Assembly: GCA_003513845.1 (NCBI GenBank)
Contig: DOTB01000050.1
Span: 12,364 to 76,363 of the forward strand
Reading direction: 5' to 3'
Source of the DNA: Candidatus Atribacteria bacterium
Lineage (GTDB): Bacteria > Atribacterota > Phoenicimicrobiia > Phoenicimicrobiales > Phoenicimicrobiaceae
Length of the DNA stretch: 64,000 nt
Shown: positions 45,819 through 54,897 of the stretch, one piece after another
Layout of the letters: every line of letters begins with the position of its first letter
How positions within the stretch are numbered: position 1 is the stretch's first letter
Notes under the pieces: generated by a model
What the model saw: the letters and a program-made list of their open reading frames with translations, nothing else
What the model was told of the DNA's origin: nothing
Databases searched by the model: none
Program-made: the position numbers and the translations under genes

Positions 45819-47063
45819 TTAACGAATTTGTCCATTCCCATATATTATATATTTGTAAGTAGTAAGTTCCTTTAAACCCATTGGTCCTCGCGCATGCAGC
45901 TTTTGGGTACTTATACCAATCTCTGCCCCCAACCCAAATTCAAATCCATCAGTAAAACGAGTTGAAGCATTTACATAAACTGCTGCAGCATCAACTTCCT
46001 CTAAAAATTTTTGAGCTTTCTGATAACTACTAGTAACTATTGTTTCTGAATGCTTGGTCCCATATTTATTTATATGTTCAATGGCCATATCTATATCTTT
46101 CACTACTTTTACAGAAATTATGTAATCGAGATACTCTGTATACCAGTCTTCTTCTATCGCGTCTTTGCATACAGGAAATATTTTCTTAACTTTGCTACAC
46201 CCTCTTATTTCGACCCCCATTTTTTCAAATTCCGACAACAATTTAGGAAGAAACAAGGAAGCAACTTTCTCCGCAACTAAAAGAGTTTCGGCAGCATTAC
46301 AGACAGCAGGCCTACTAGTCTTAGCATTAATTACTATTTTTTCCGCCATTTCCAAATCAACTTCATCATCTACATAAATATGACAATTACCTACCCCAGT
46401 CTCAATAACCGGAACTAAAGAATTTTCTGCTACCATTTTAATAAGTGATGCACCACCTCGAGGGATCAACACATCAATATACTCTCTCATTTTAATCATT
46501 TCTTTAACTTTTTCTCTTTTGGTATCAGTAATAAGTTGAATGACCTCAGAAGGAATATCGCTCTCTTTTAATCCCTCCTTTAAGATCTTTACTAGCGCCC
46601 TATTTGAATTTATCGCTTCAGAACCACCTCGTAATATAACTGCGTTTCCTGATTTAAGACATAAAGCTGAAGCATCGACAGTAACATTAGGTCTGGCTTC
46701 ATAAATTATACCAATCACTCCCAACGGCACTCTTTTTTTGCCTATATAAAGCCCATTTGGTCTCTTTATCATTGTTTCTATTTCCCCTACAGGGTCTGGC
46801 AATGCAGCAATGGACAACAACCCGTCAGACATTGCCTTAATCCTTTTTTTATCTAATTTCAATCTATCTAAAATAGCTCCTGACATTCCTTTCCGTCGTG
46901 CCATTTCAATATCTTTATTATTATTTTCCAAAATAAATCTTTCTGCTTTTTTCAAGTTCTCAGCCATAAACTTCAATGCAGAATTCTTCTTGTTAGTAAA
47001 ACAACGAGCCATTTCATAAGAGGCTAATCTTGACTTTTGACCAATCGTTTTTAGATTACTCAT
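45819..47063 (-). CDS. proA: Gamma-glutamyl phosphate reductase
   Basis: A 414-residue aldehyde-dehydrogenase-fold enzyme making glutamate semialdehyde for proline. It has the NAD(P) segment GVIGIIYEARPNVTVDA and the catalytic Cys in SRPAVCNAAETLL. It overlaps the end of proB by 8 bp and is the last gene of the proline T-box operon. No proC is present in the window. Confidence 0.95.
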   Translation of the reverse strand: MSNLKTIGQKSRLASYEMARCFTNKKNSALKFMAENLKKAERFILENNNKDIEMARRKGMSGAILDRLKLDKKRIKAMSDGLLSIAALPDPVGEIETMIKRPNGLYIGKKRVPLGVIGIIYEARPNVTVDASALCLKSGNAVILRGGSEAINSNRALVKILKEGLKESDIPSEVIQLITDTKREKVKEMIKMREYIDVLIPRGGASLIKMVAENSLVPVIETGVGNCHIYVDDEVDLEMAEKIVINAKTSRPAVCNAAETLLVAEKVASLFLPKLLSEFEKMGVEIRGCSKVKKIFPVCKDAIEEDWYTEYLDYIISVKVVKDIDMAIEHINKYGTKHSETIVTSSYQKAQKFLEEVDAAAVYVNASTRFTDGFEFGLGAEIGISTQKLHARGPMGLKELTTYKYIIYGNGQIR

Positions 47064-47877
47064 TTAATACTGCCCCCTTCTCAATCTTTGGCAAAAAGAC
47101 TGTCCCTTTAATTTCCCCAAAAACGAGATTTATAATCTGTTCAGGCTCATCTCCTTTTATAATTGCCACACATATCCCTTGAGATGTAGCTATTTTAGCT
47201 GCAAATATCTTTGTCTTCATTCCACCCGTTCCAAAAGCACTGCCAGCACCCCAACAAAAATTTTCTATATCTCTATCTATATTTTCAACTAAAGACAATT
47301 TTTTCACTTTTTTATTTGTCCGAGGATCCCCAGTATAAAGACCGTCGGTATCAGAAAGCATTACTAATAGTTCTGACTTAATTAATGTTGATACTACAGC
47401 AGAAAGAGTATCATTATCTCCATAAACTATCTCTTCTACTGCAACTGTATCATTCTCATTCACGATAGGTATTACTTTATATTTGAAAAGGGCACTAAAA
47501 GTATTGTCGGTATTATGCTTACGATTGTTATCCTCAAAATCACTACGAGTTAACAACATCTGGGCAACAGTTATTCCATATTTTGCAAAAATATCTTCAT
47601 ATATATGCATTAAAAGTCCTTGACCAATTGCTGCCATAGCTTGTTTATCTTCCAATTTCTTGGGCTTCCGTTTTAGTCCAATTTTACTTACTCCCATACC
47701 AATTGCTCCTGAAGAAACAACCACAACTTCTCTCCCCTGATTATGTAAATATGAAATAACCCTAACAATTCTTTCTAAATTAGAAATATTCACTTCATTA
47801 ATGTTTTTCATTATAGTAGAAGTTCCTATTTTGATTACAATTCGATTAATTTTCTTAAATGTAATAAATTTTTCCAA
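47056..47877 (-). CDS. proB: Glutamate 5-kinase, short form
   Basis: A 273-residue amino acid kinase phosphorylating glutamate. Segments VVVSSGAIGMG, NENDTVAVEEIVYGDND and GTGGMKTK are conserved. It lacks the C-terminal PUA domain found in longer ProB proteins. The start is TTG at 47877, eight nt after a GGGGG site. A longer frame to 47934 would run into the T-box terminator hairpin and is rejected. Confidence 0.93.
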   Translation of the reverse strand: MEKFITFKKINRIVIKIGTSTIMKNINEVNISNLERIVRVISYLHNQGREVVVVSSGAIGMGVSKIGLKRKPKKLEDKQAMAAIGQGLLMHIYEDIFAKYGITVAQMLLTRSDFEDNNRKHNTDNTFSALFKYKVIPIVNENDTVAVEEIVYGDNDTLSAVVSTLIKSELLVMLSDTDGLYTGDPRTNKKVKKLSLVENIDRDIENFCWGAGSAFGTGGMKTKIFAAKIATSQGICVAIIKGDEPEQIINLVFGEIKGTVFLPKIEKGAVLNE

Positions 47878-47904
47878 TAGTACTACCCCCTTTAAAATAA
47901 AGAA

Positions 47905-48218
47905 TATATATAAACAAAAAGCTCTTTCATCCACATATATGGACGAAAGAGCATATCTATCTTCCGCGGTACCACCCTATTTAACCCAAATAATAATACG
48001 GATCCACTCAAAAAGGTACATCTCAAAAAACTTTCTGAGTTTATACCTTCCCTTAGGTAACGGCTGGGAAAACCGGCTAAAACTTATCGTTTTCAGTTTT
48101 TTAGGGTGGGTTCAAAATATATTTCTTTGGTAGAACTTTCCAGCTTTTAAGTTCTACTCTCTGGGCACAATATTATATTTTTACTAGTCCCTTTCAAAAC
48201 TTTTTACTATTTAAATTT
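47905..48218 (-). ncRNA. T-box leader, proline specificity (CCA)
   Basis: Minus-strand stem I pairs AGGG with CCCT and AAAATATA with TATATTTT around a specifier loop. The loop's 3' strand GAACCCA gives CCA (48107-48109), a proline codon in the same register as the serine leader at 15.8 kb. The T-box sequence GGGTGGTACCGCGG is near 47963-47976. The terminator hairpin pairs 47921-47932 with 47941-47952, followed by UUUUUG. It controls proBA by tRNA-Pro charging. Confidence 0.93.
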
Positions 48219-48224
48219 TCTAAA

Positions 48225-48253
48225 AGTCTACACAATAAAAAACATTTTGTCAA
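48225..48253 (-). promoter_or_regulatory. Promoter of the proBA T-box operon
   Basis: Minus strand TTGACA (48248-48253), 17 nt, TAGACT (48225-48230), just ahead of the T-box stem I. Confidence 0.7.
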
Positions 48254-48302
48254 CAGTCCGGTGAATCTTTTTATTTAAAAAATAACCTACCAATAAAAGA
48301 AT

Positions 48303-50033
48303 TTACAATTTTCTTTTCAATCTTTTCACTAACTTATCCAAAGAGAGGGTATTTATGATATCTTTTTCTTCTAACCAACCTCGGCGGGCAACGGCTATTC
48401 CAAAATCCATGGTGGCTAATCCTTCAGCACTATGGGCATCGGTCTCGATAGCCAGCTGAACCCCCCTTTCTTTAGCCATCCGACAATAGACATCATTTAG
48501 GTCAAGCCTTTCTGGATGAGCATTTATTTCTAAAATAGTCCCAGTATCTGCAGCAACTTGAATTATCTTGTCCATATCCATCTGGTATGCTTCACGATAG
48601 CCAATTAAACGTCCAGTAGGATGAGCAATAATATGTACAAATTTATTTTGCATAGCTTTAATAATTCTTTCGGTAATAATTTTACTTTCTTGTTTAAAAC
48701 CAGAATGAATTGCTGCCACTACCACATCTAATTTACTTAATATTTCATCAGAGAAATCTAAACTACCATCTGATTTTATATCTACCTCAATCCCGGTCAA
48801 AACTGTAAAATCGTCCAATTCCAGGTTTAATTTTTGAATTTCTTCTATTTGTTCTACAAGTCTCTCTTCGGTTAACCCCCCAGCAAATTTAAGTGATTGT
48901 GAATGGTCAGTAATAGCTATATAATTATAACCCCTTTTCTTGGCTTCTTCTGCCATCTGTCTAATGGTATGAGCCCCATCGCTCCATTTAGTATGAAGAT
49001 GCAAATCACCTTTAATTTGGGGATATTCTATTAGTTGAGGCAATTCATTCTCTTGGGCTGCTTCAATTTCTCCTCTATCTTCTCTTAATTCTGGGGGAAT
49101 AAAAGGTAATTCTAAAATTCGATAGACTTCCTCTTCTTCTTCCCCGGTTATCCTCTTACCAGTTTTAGAATCAAATACTCCATATTCATTTATCTTTAAA
49201 CCTCTCTTTACTGCTAATTCTCTTAGTTTAATATTGTGGGCTTTGGAGCCGGTAAAATATTGTAGAGCTGCCCCAAAACTTATTGGCTCTACCACTCGCA
49301 CATCTACATGAATATCATCTCTGGTAATAACACTCGATTTGGTCGGTCCTTCTGCTAAAATTTCTCTAACCTGAGGCAGAGAAACGAAAGTCTTCATTAT
49401 CTTCTCAGGCTTCTGGGAAGTCACCAAAATATCAATATCCCCGATAGTCTCTTTTTTTCGTCTTAAGCTCCCGGCAAAGTTTATTTTATTGGTCTCTTCT
49501 AATTTGCTTAATCTCTCTACAATCTCTTCTGCTAAAGGGAGAGCCAGGCCTAAAAGAAATCTCTCTTTTCGCCTTTTATATAATTCTATTCCTCTCAAGA
49601 TATTTGTTTCTGATTTCTCCCCCATTCCAGGTAAATCTTTAATCAGGTGCTCTTTAACTGCTTTTTCTAATTTCTCTATGTTATCTACATTTAATTGTTC
49701 ATATAGAAGCTTAGCTGTCTTGGGTCCGACTTCAGGAATATCCAAAAGCTCTATCACTCCAGCAGGCACACTCTCTTTTAATGTTTCATAATACTCCAGC
49801 TTACCAGTAGTTAAAAATTCTTCAATCTTTTTGGCAATACCTTCACCAACTCCCGGAATATTATTTAATCCTCCCTGTCGGTAAATTGTCTCTACATCAA
49901 TAGGTAAATTTTCCAAAACCAAAGCAACCTTTTCATAAGCTCTAATCTTAAAAGGGTTTTCATCTTTAATTTTTAATATTTTGGCAATCTGCTCAAATAT
50001 ACGGGATAATTCTAAATTTTTCAATTTTCTCAC
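48303..50033 (-). CDS. polX: DNA polymerase X family protein with PHP domain
   Basis: A 576-residue repair polymerase. N-terminal helix-hairpin-helix motifs (NNIPGVGEGIAKKIEEF, LDIPEVGPKTAKLLYE) lead into the nucleotidyltransferase core with FAGSLRRKKETIGDIDILV. The C-terminal PHP phosphoesterase domain (about 340-570) has HLHTKWSDGAHT, AITDHS and metal-binding histidines to the end. Family members fill short gaps in base excision repair and trim 3' ends. Standalone gene. Confidence 0.93.
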   Translation of the reverse strand: MRKLKNLELSRIFEQIAKILKIKDENPFKIRAYEKVALVLENLPIDVETIYRQGGLNNIPGVGEGIAKKIEEFLTTGKLEYYETLKESVPAGVIELLDIPEVGPKTAKLLYEQLNVDNIEKLEKAVKEHLIKDLPGMGEKSETNILRGIELYKRRKERFLLGLALPLAEEIVERLSKLEETNKINFAGSLRRKKETIGDIDILVTSQKPEKIMKTFVSLPQVREILAEGPTKSSVITRDDIHVDVRVVEPISFGAALQYFTGSKAHNIKLRELAVKRGLKINEYGVFDSKTGKRITGEEEEEVYRILELPFIPPELREDRGEIEAAQENELPQLIEYPQIKGDLHLHTKWSDGAHTIRQMAEEAKKRGYNYIAITDHSQSLKFAGGLTEERLVEQIEEIQKLNLELDDFTVLTGIEVDIKSDGSLDFSDEILSKLDVVVAAIHSGFKQESKIITERIIKAMQNKFVHIIAHPTGRLIGYREAYQMDMDKIIQVAADTGTILEINAHPERLDLNDVYCRMAKERGVQLAIETDAHSAEGLATMDFGIAVARRGWLEEKDIINTLSLDKLVKRLKRKL

Positions 50034-50553
50034 CCCACTTACTACTAATAAAAGATCCGATTATTTTTTTTCTGCTATATATAGCATCTACAATCGTAAA
50101 CACTTTTTCTAATTATAATACTGTTTGCTATATATATTCTATAAAACTTTTAAAATTCCTCTTTTTTTTATAATAGTCTCAATTTTCTTCTTTAGTCAAA
50201 ACTCACTAAATCCCTTACAAAATAAGGATTTTCACCTATATCTAAAATAAGCCATTTTAAGCGTCTATTTTAAAAATCATAGACAATCACCTTACCCACT
50301 TGAAAAAAACGTCTCTATTGCAATATTTGTCTAAAACCCTTATTTTGCAACGGTTTCAGCCTCTCCAAAATACAATTTTTTGCGCATTTTTACCTTATTT
50401 TCTCCCTATTTTAGAAGCACTACCACCATCCCATATAACAAAAAAACGCAGAAACCCTTATATTTTCTACGTTTTAAAGCCTTACTATTTTTTCTTATAA
50501 AAACTGGGAATTATCAAATTTTACATATAATTATCTCTTTTTCCTTAATTTGC
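50034..50553. other. Long non-coding AT-rich stretch with short repeats
   Basis: About 520 bp without a believable gene. It has scattered pieces such as CTAAAACCCTTATTTTG, AAACCCTTATATTTTC and GCACTACCACCATCCC that resemble pieces of the non-coding region at 58300-58570 (CTAAAACCCTTATAAAT, GCCACTACCACTAC). This may be an old duplicated or mobile-element remnant. No terminator for neighbouring genes is clear. Confidence 0.4.
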
Positions 50554-50878
50554 TTACGGTGATTCTTCTTGAACCTCAAAAACTTCATTTATCTTGCAAA
50601 CAATATCTTCTATTTCAAGGTTAAATTTTCTTCTATAATCAATTGATGAAATATCCTGTATATCGCCTGGAAATAACTCTGAATATATTTTTGCTTTATC
50701 TTTATCTTCTGCTTTTATTCTCATAATATATGATTTGGTTAAAATAACCTCAAATGTTTTTATAACATACTCCCATCTAAAATTCATTAGTATGAGAATC
50801 AAGAAAATATTCTACTAACTGAGAGATAAATTTACCTTTGTATGGATGCAATCTATGAATATGTTTTGTTCTCTCCAT
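50554..50878 (-). pseudogene. Remnant of a second DNA methyltransferase gene
   Basis: A short frame from ATG at 50878 (stop 50777-50779) encodes MERTKHIHRLHPYKGKF followed by ISQLVEYFLDSHTNEF. I recognise the HPYxGKFIxQLVEYFL style of N-terminus from some DNA methyltransferases. A second frame (50554-50784, about 76 residues, ending IVCKINEVFEVQEESP) continues nearly at once and could be the C-terminal part. The catalytic core with SPPY and GSGTT motifs is missing, so an internal deletion is likely. It lies directly behind the R-M genes. The second frame could be an unrelated small gene. Confidence 0.45.
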
Positions 50879-50946
50879 TTCTTGAAAATAGGTACCTGTC
50901 AGTATTTTTATATTTTTTATTAAGAAATCCAATTAATTATAATTTC

Positions 50947-51779
50947 CTATTTCGTAATAATTAATACTTTTGTAATTGCCGTAAATGTTTTTCTACCAAA
51001 ACTAAAAACAATTTCGTCTTTCTTAGAAACTGTTTCTGCTGAAAAAAAATCATCAATATTCCGGAAGACAAGGTCAAAGTCTCTTTTTAGTTCCCAACTT
51101 CTTTCCGGTTTATCTCTATCTAATAATATAACGAATAATCTATTATCTGCCCCAAATCTCTGAGCCCCTTGATTTTCATACAACCAGATTGCTAAGTCGG
51201 AAGGATTTTCTATAGCCCTTACTGGATTATATCTATTTGGTAAATAAGTTACCTTTAAGTCAAATGGTTGACCATCAAAGAAAATATCAATACCCTTTAT
51301 GTTCTTAATAGTTGGAATTACCTTTTTATGAGTACTTATGTGTTCTTCAATTAATACAGTTGTCCAATGGTTAAACCAAGTACAAATTACATAATTTGTC
51401 ACATCATTATGAAGTTTTATTTTAACACTATCTAATAAATCTTTATATCTAACAATTTTTCTTACATACTCAGTCTGTATCTTTTGATCTAGTTGACCTT
51501 GAACTACACCCCAAGAAAAATCCTTTACATTAGTTAACTCTTTTTTAAATCTTCATCAGAAATATTTTCCCTTCGTTCTTGAATTTTTTCAGCATATCTT
51601 TTTTTAATAAATTCATTAATTATTTGCTCATCTGGTTGGCTTTCCCATATTCTCTTAATAATATCTGTGGCTTTACCCTTATTAGAAACACATAAATCCA
51701 GTGCAAGCATTCTTAATTGTGGTAATGGAATACAACTAAGTTTTAAATTTAATACTTCCCTTTGGCTCAATAATGGCAT
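50947..51779 (-). pseudogene. Type II restriction endonuclease gene split by a frameshift
   Basis: Two frames, 51534-51779 (81 residues, MPLLSQREVLNLKLS...) and 50947-51402 (151 residues), join into one protein of about 277 residues if a single A is added to the A6 run at 51541-51546. The intervening DNA is then open and reads ELTNVKDFSWGVVQGQLDQ onward. The C-terminal half holds a PD-(D/E)XK-like core, GIDIFFDGQPFDLKVTYLP. It follows the methyltransferase by 12 bp. Either the nuclease is inactive, or the run is phase-variable, or it is a sequencing error. Confidence 0.7.
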
Positions 51780-51791
51780 AAATCCCTCCCT

Positions 51792-52937
51792 TTATTTTTT
51801 CTTAAAAAGCATTATATATTCATGCTTAAAAATATAAAATCCACCAACCAATGCTCGGTATCGCCAGAGTTCTTTTTGGTTTCTCTTTCCTCTTGTTTCC
51901 TCAAAATTTTTTACAATAATGCTTTTTAATAAGAAATTCCTCTTTAAAACCTCATTCATACAGTAAAAACCTAAGGGTATCCATTCACCTTTAGAATATT
52001 TATCACCAATAACTAAAGCAAAATATCGTCCTTTTTCTAAATATGGAGTCACATTATCTACTACTCTACCAAACATTTTTAAAAAATCTTCTGTATTTCT
52101 TGCATTTGAAAGATCTTTATCATCTCTTGAAAATTTAATTATGTCGTGGTAGGGAGGGTGCATAATAAGAAGTTGCACACAATTTATTTTATATTTATCC
52201 AAAATTGTTTTTATATCTATTGTCCTACTGTCACCAACCATTACTTGGGTAACAACATCGTCCTTGTTTTGCTCTCTTTCAATTAATTCTTTTGCTTTTT
52301 GCGCTGTCTCAGGATTCAATTCTATCCCAATGCCATTTCTCCCCAGCCGTCGACATTCAATCAAAGTTGTACCACTTCCCACAAAGGGGTCTAGAACCCA
52401 ATCATTCTTTTTGGTATATCTTAACATCATTTGATGTGGAATTTGTGGAATGAAATTTCCCCAATACCAACCCAAATGAGCACCAGAATTATCTCTTTTT
52501 GCCAACACCCAAAGGCTATCTGTAATAATATTATCATATTCTTTCCATCTTAAAAGATTTATATCATTAGTTTTATTAGTTTTAATCTTTTGAACCCCAT
52601 TTTTTAATCTTCCAAGATAATAATTTGCTCTTTGAAGTGTACGTGATTCTAAAATCTGATTTAAATCGGAAATCAGAACATCTTTACGTAAAGAAACTGT
52701 GTCTCCATTAGCATCAATATTTAATATACCTTCTTGGTCATTCTTGGGATAAGTTATAATGTTTTTTAAAGTAAATATTCTATTCTTAAGAGAGTTTAAA
52801 TTACTTAGACTTTTAGTCTCCTGTAAAACTTGAGTAAATTTTTCTTTATTTAAAATAACTGATCCATAAGTAAGCGATTTTGCTTCTAAATTTTCAAATG
52901 CTAGTTGTTTGTCATTATTTTTAATTACTTTTTTCAT
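51792..52937 (-). CDS. Site-specific DNA methyltransferase (amino-methyltransferase class)
   Basis: A 381-residue methyltransferase. The SAM-binding motif DPFVGSGTT is at 183-191, followed by GIGIELNPE. The catalytic motif is MHPPY (259-263), an unusual variant of the SPPY/DPPY motif of N4-cytosine or N6-adenine enzymes. The N-terminal 130 residues may carry the target-recognition part. It forms an R-M pair with the frameshifted nuclease gene just downstream. With the nuclease broken, it may persist as an orphan methylase. Recognition sequence unknown. Confidence 0.85.
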   Translation of the reverse strand: MKKVIKNNDKQLAFENLEAKSLTYGSVILNKEKFTQVLQETKSLSNLNSLKNRIFTLKNIITYPKNDQEGILNIDANGDTVSLRKDVLISDLNQILESRTLQRANYYLGRLKNGVQKIKTNKTNDINLLRWKEYDNIITDSLWVLAKRDNSGAHLGWYWGNFIPQIPHQMMLRYTKKNDWVLDPFVGSGTTLIECRRLGRNGIGIELNPETAQKAKELIEREQNKDDVVTQVMVGDSRTIDIKTILDKYKINCVQLLIMHPPYHDIIKFSRDDKDLSNARNTEDFLKMFGRVVDNVTPYLEKGRYFALVIGDKYSKGEWIPLGFYCMNEVLKRNFLLKSIIVKNFEETRGKRNQKELWRYRALVGGFYIFKHEYIMLFKKK

Positions 52938-53114
52938 TTTAAAATCACCATTTCATCTATATTTTGTTAATAATTTATTACAATATTTAGTTTGCTATAG
53001 ATCCGTAACTTCAAAAATCAACTTCTTATAAACTTTTTTATATCTTCTAATACATTAAAGAATTCATTTTAGTATCGATATTTTTGAAATTCTGATACTA
53101 ATATATATCCTTGT

Positions 53115-53750
53115 TTAAATTTTTCTTATTACACCTCTTACTTTACCAACTATTCTAACATCATTTTCATTGGATTTAACAATTATTGGTTCCATTGTAT
53201 CATTTTCAGGTTGTAGTCTTATTTTGTTTGTTTCTTTATAGAATCTTTTCACTGTCGCTTCATCTTCAATAAGTGCCACGACTATATCACCTTGTTCAGC
53301 AGATTGTTGTTGAGAAACTATTACATAATCTCCATTCAAAATACCAGCATTAATCATACTATCTCCTTTAACTCTCAAAGCAAAAATTCCGTTAGAATTT
53401 TTTATGAATGATCTATCAATTACGAGAGTCCCCTCTATATTTTCCTGAGCAAGAATTGGTCTGCCTGCGGAAATCTCTCCAACTATAGGTATCTCGAAAG
53501 CATTATTCTTACCGTTTTCACCTGATAGGGTATGAACTAAAATCTCAATACTCCTTGCTTTGTGTGAACGTCGAGAAATAAAACCTTTTCGTTCCAGAGC
53601 CTCAAGATGATCTTGAACAGCATTAGGAGACTTAAAAGAAAATTTCTTTTGAATTTCAGTAATAGAAGGAGGATACCCAAACTTTTCCTTACTTGATATT
53701 ATGAAATTCAATATTTCACTTTGACGCTGGGTGAGAATTAAATTTTTCAT
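53115..53750 (-). CDS. lexA: LexA repressor
   Basis: A 211-residue SOS repressor. A winged-helix N-domain (GYPPSITEIQKKFSFKSPNAVQDHLEAL) is followed by the self-cleaving peptidase domain with scissile Ala95-Gly96 (EISAGRP), nucleophile Ser131 (KGDSM) and Lys168 (EATVKRF). All catalytic elements are intact. It controls DNA damage genes; no clear LexA box is recognisable around it. It lies between the R-M system and the uracil-DNA glycosylase gene. Confidence 0.95.
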   Translation of the reverse strand: MKNLILTQRQSEILNFIISSKEKFGYPPSITEIQKKFSFKSPNAVQDHLEALERKGFISRRSHKARSIEILVHTLSGENGKNNAFEIPIVGEISAGRPILAQENIEGTLVIDRSFIKNSNGIFALRVKGDSMINAGILNGDYVIVSQQQSAEQGDIVVALIEDEATVKRFYKETNKIRLQPENDTMEPIIVKSNENDVRIVGKVRGVIRKI

Positions 53751-54004
53751 ATGCTTGTATTTAGCCTTTAATTATTTATTTAAAAAAACTATAAATATTT
53801 ACAGTTGTCAAGCCATCTTTTAAATTTTTTATAACTTATATAATTTATTAATCTCTTTTATTTAATGAAATACAATTTGTTCTCCCTGGAATTTTATCTG
53901 GCTTTATCTTTAATTTCTTGCTAAAAAATATAAAAAAATGGTAAAATTATATAAATTCAATTATATGATTGTGACCCAAAAAGTTGACAAAATAGTAAGG
54001 TAAA

Positions 54005-54022
54005 GGCACGATGCATCGTGTC
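54005..54022. repeat. REP-like palindrome GGCACGAT-gc-ATCGTGTC
   Basis: An 8-2-8 inverted repeat with one mismatch. GGTAAA precedes it. It lies in the same family as 31493-31511 and the worn copy at 21397-21416. Confidence 0.6.
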
Positions 54023-54052
54023 CACAGGAGAAATTAGGTAATAATATTAAGA

Positions 54053-54072
54053 GGGCACAATTCATTGTGCCC
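54053..54072. repeat. REP-like palindrome GGGCACAAT-tc-ATTGTGCCC
   Basis: A perfect 9-2-9 inverted repeat followed by CCTAC, 30 bp from the previous copy. The pair suggests a BIME-like double unit. Confidence 0.65.
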
Positions 54073-54250
54073 CTACAACTTAATTATGACTAAAATTATA
54101 ATTTACTATGAAATTATCTGCATGGTATCCTATATATAATCTGTTGAAAATATTTTGGCTTTTTGTGAATTAACCATTATATTTAATTTTATAAATTGAT
54201 TAATAACTTTTTTGTAGTTATTTATTTCCATAAAAAAGAGGCTTGAAACG

Positions 54251-54841
54251 ATGTCCGAATATATACAACCAATTACCCTGGAAGAAGTAGCCAAAGAATG
54301 TAGAAGTTGCAAAAAATGTCCTTTATATCTTACGCGTACCAAGGTTGTTCCTGGTGAAGGCAAAGCAAAACTCAAAGTAATGCTTATAGGAGAAGCTCCT
54401 GGTGAGGAAGAGGACCTTAAAGGTAGACCATTTGTAGGAAAAGCAGGACAGCTTTTGACGAAAATTCTACAATCAGTAGATATAAAAAGAGAAGAAGTAT
54501 TTATCACTAATATGGTAAAATGCAGACCACCAGGTAACCGTAATCCTTCTAAAAGCGAGATAGAAACCTGCTTTCCTTATTTGGAAACTCAAATTGCCAT
54601 AATTAACCCCAAAATTATTGTTACTCTGGGTAACGTTCCCACACAATATCTTTTAGATACTACTACTGAAGGAATTAGTAAACTTCGAGGGCGATGGTTT
54701 GATTGGTTAGGAGAAATAAAGATATTTCCTATGTTTCATCCTAGTTATTTATTAAGAAATGAAGGAACTTTCCCAGGCAGCCCTAAAGAGCTAACCTGGA
54801 AAGATATAAAAACCCTTAAGCGAACCATAGTTAATCTTTGA
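54251..54841 (+). CDS. udg: Family 4 uracil-DNA glycosylase (4Fe-4S)
   Basis: A 196-residue repair enzyme that removes uracil from DNA. It has the cluster cysteines CRSCKKCPL near residue 17, the uracil-pocket motif GEAPGEEEDLKGRPFVGKAG, further cysteines in NMVKCRPPGNRNP and ETCFPYL, and the HPSYLLRN motif. Family 4 is typical of thermophiles and many anaerobes. It is the first plus-strand gene in the window. Converges with the inositol operon. Confidence 0.93.
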   Translation: MSEYIQPITLEEVAKECRSCKKCPLYLTRTKVVPGEGKAKLKVMLIGEAPGEEEDLKGRPFVGKAGQLLTKILQSVDIKREEVFITNMVKCRPPGNRNPSKSEIETCFPYLETQIAIINPKIIVTLGNVPTQYLLDTTTEGISKLRGRWFDWLGEIKIFPMFHPSYLLRNEGTFPGSPKELTWKDIKTLKRTIVNL

Positions 54842-54897
54842 TACTGTTTTCGCGATTTTCTTACTCGTTAATTTATTAAATGAAGGAAAAGATTATC

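Larger units (their letters stand above)
53751..54250. other. Divergent intergenic region with two REP-like palindromes
   Basis: About 500 bp between lexA (leftward) and the glycosylase gene (rightward). A TTGACA lies about 55 nt upstream of lexA on the minus strand, but no convincing -10 accompanies it. The rest is AT-rich apart from the palindromes at 54005-54022 and 54053-54072. No gene is supported; the minus-strand open frame at 54130-54507 is antisense to the glycosylase. Confidence 0.5.

Noticed and set aside
34977..54072. CRISPR array
   Set aside because: The palindromes are isolated, differ in sequence and lack regular spacers; no cas genes are present.
54130..54507. 125-aa minus-strand open frame upstream of and overlapping the uracil-DNA glycosylase gene
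   Set aside because: Mostly antisense to the glycosylase, no ribosome-binding site, low-complexity Ser/Pro-rich translation.
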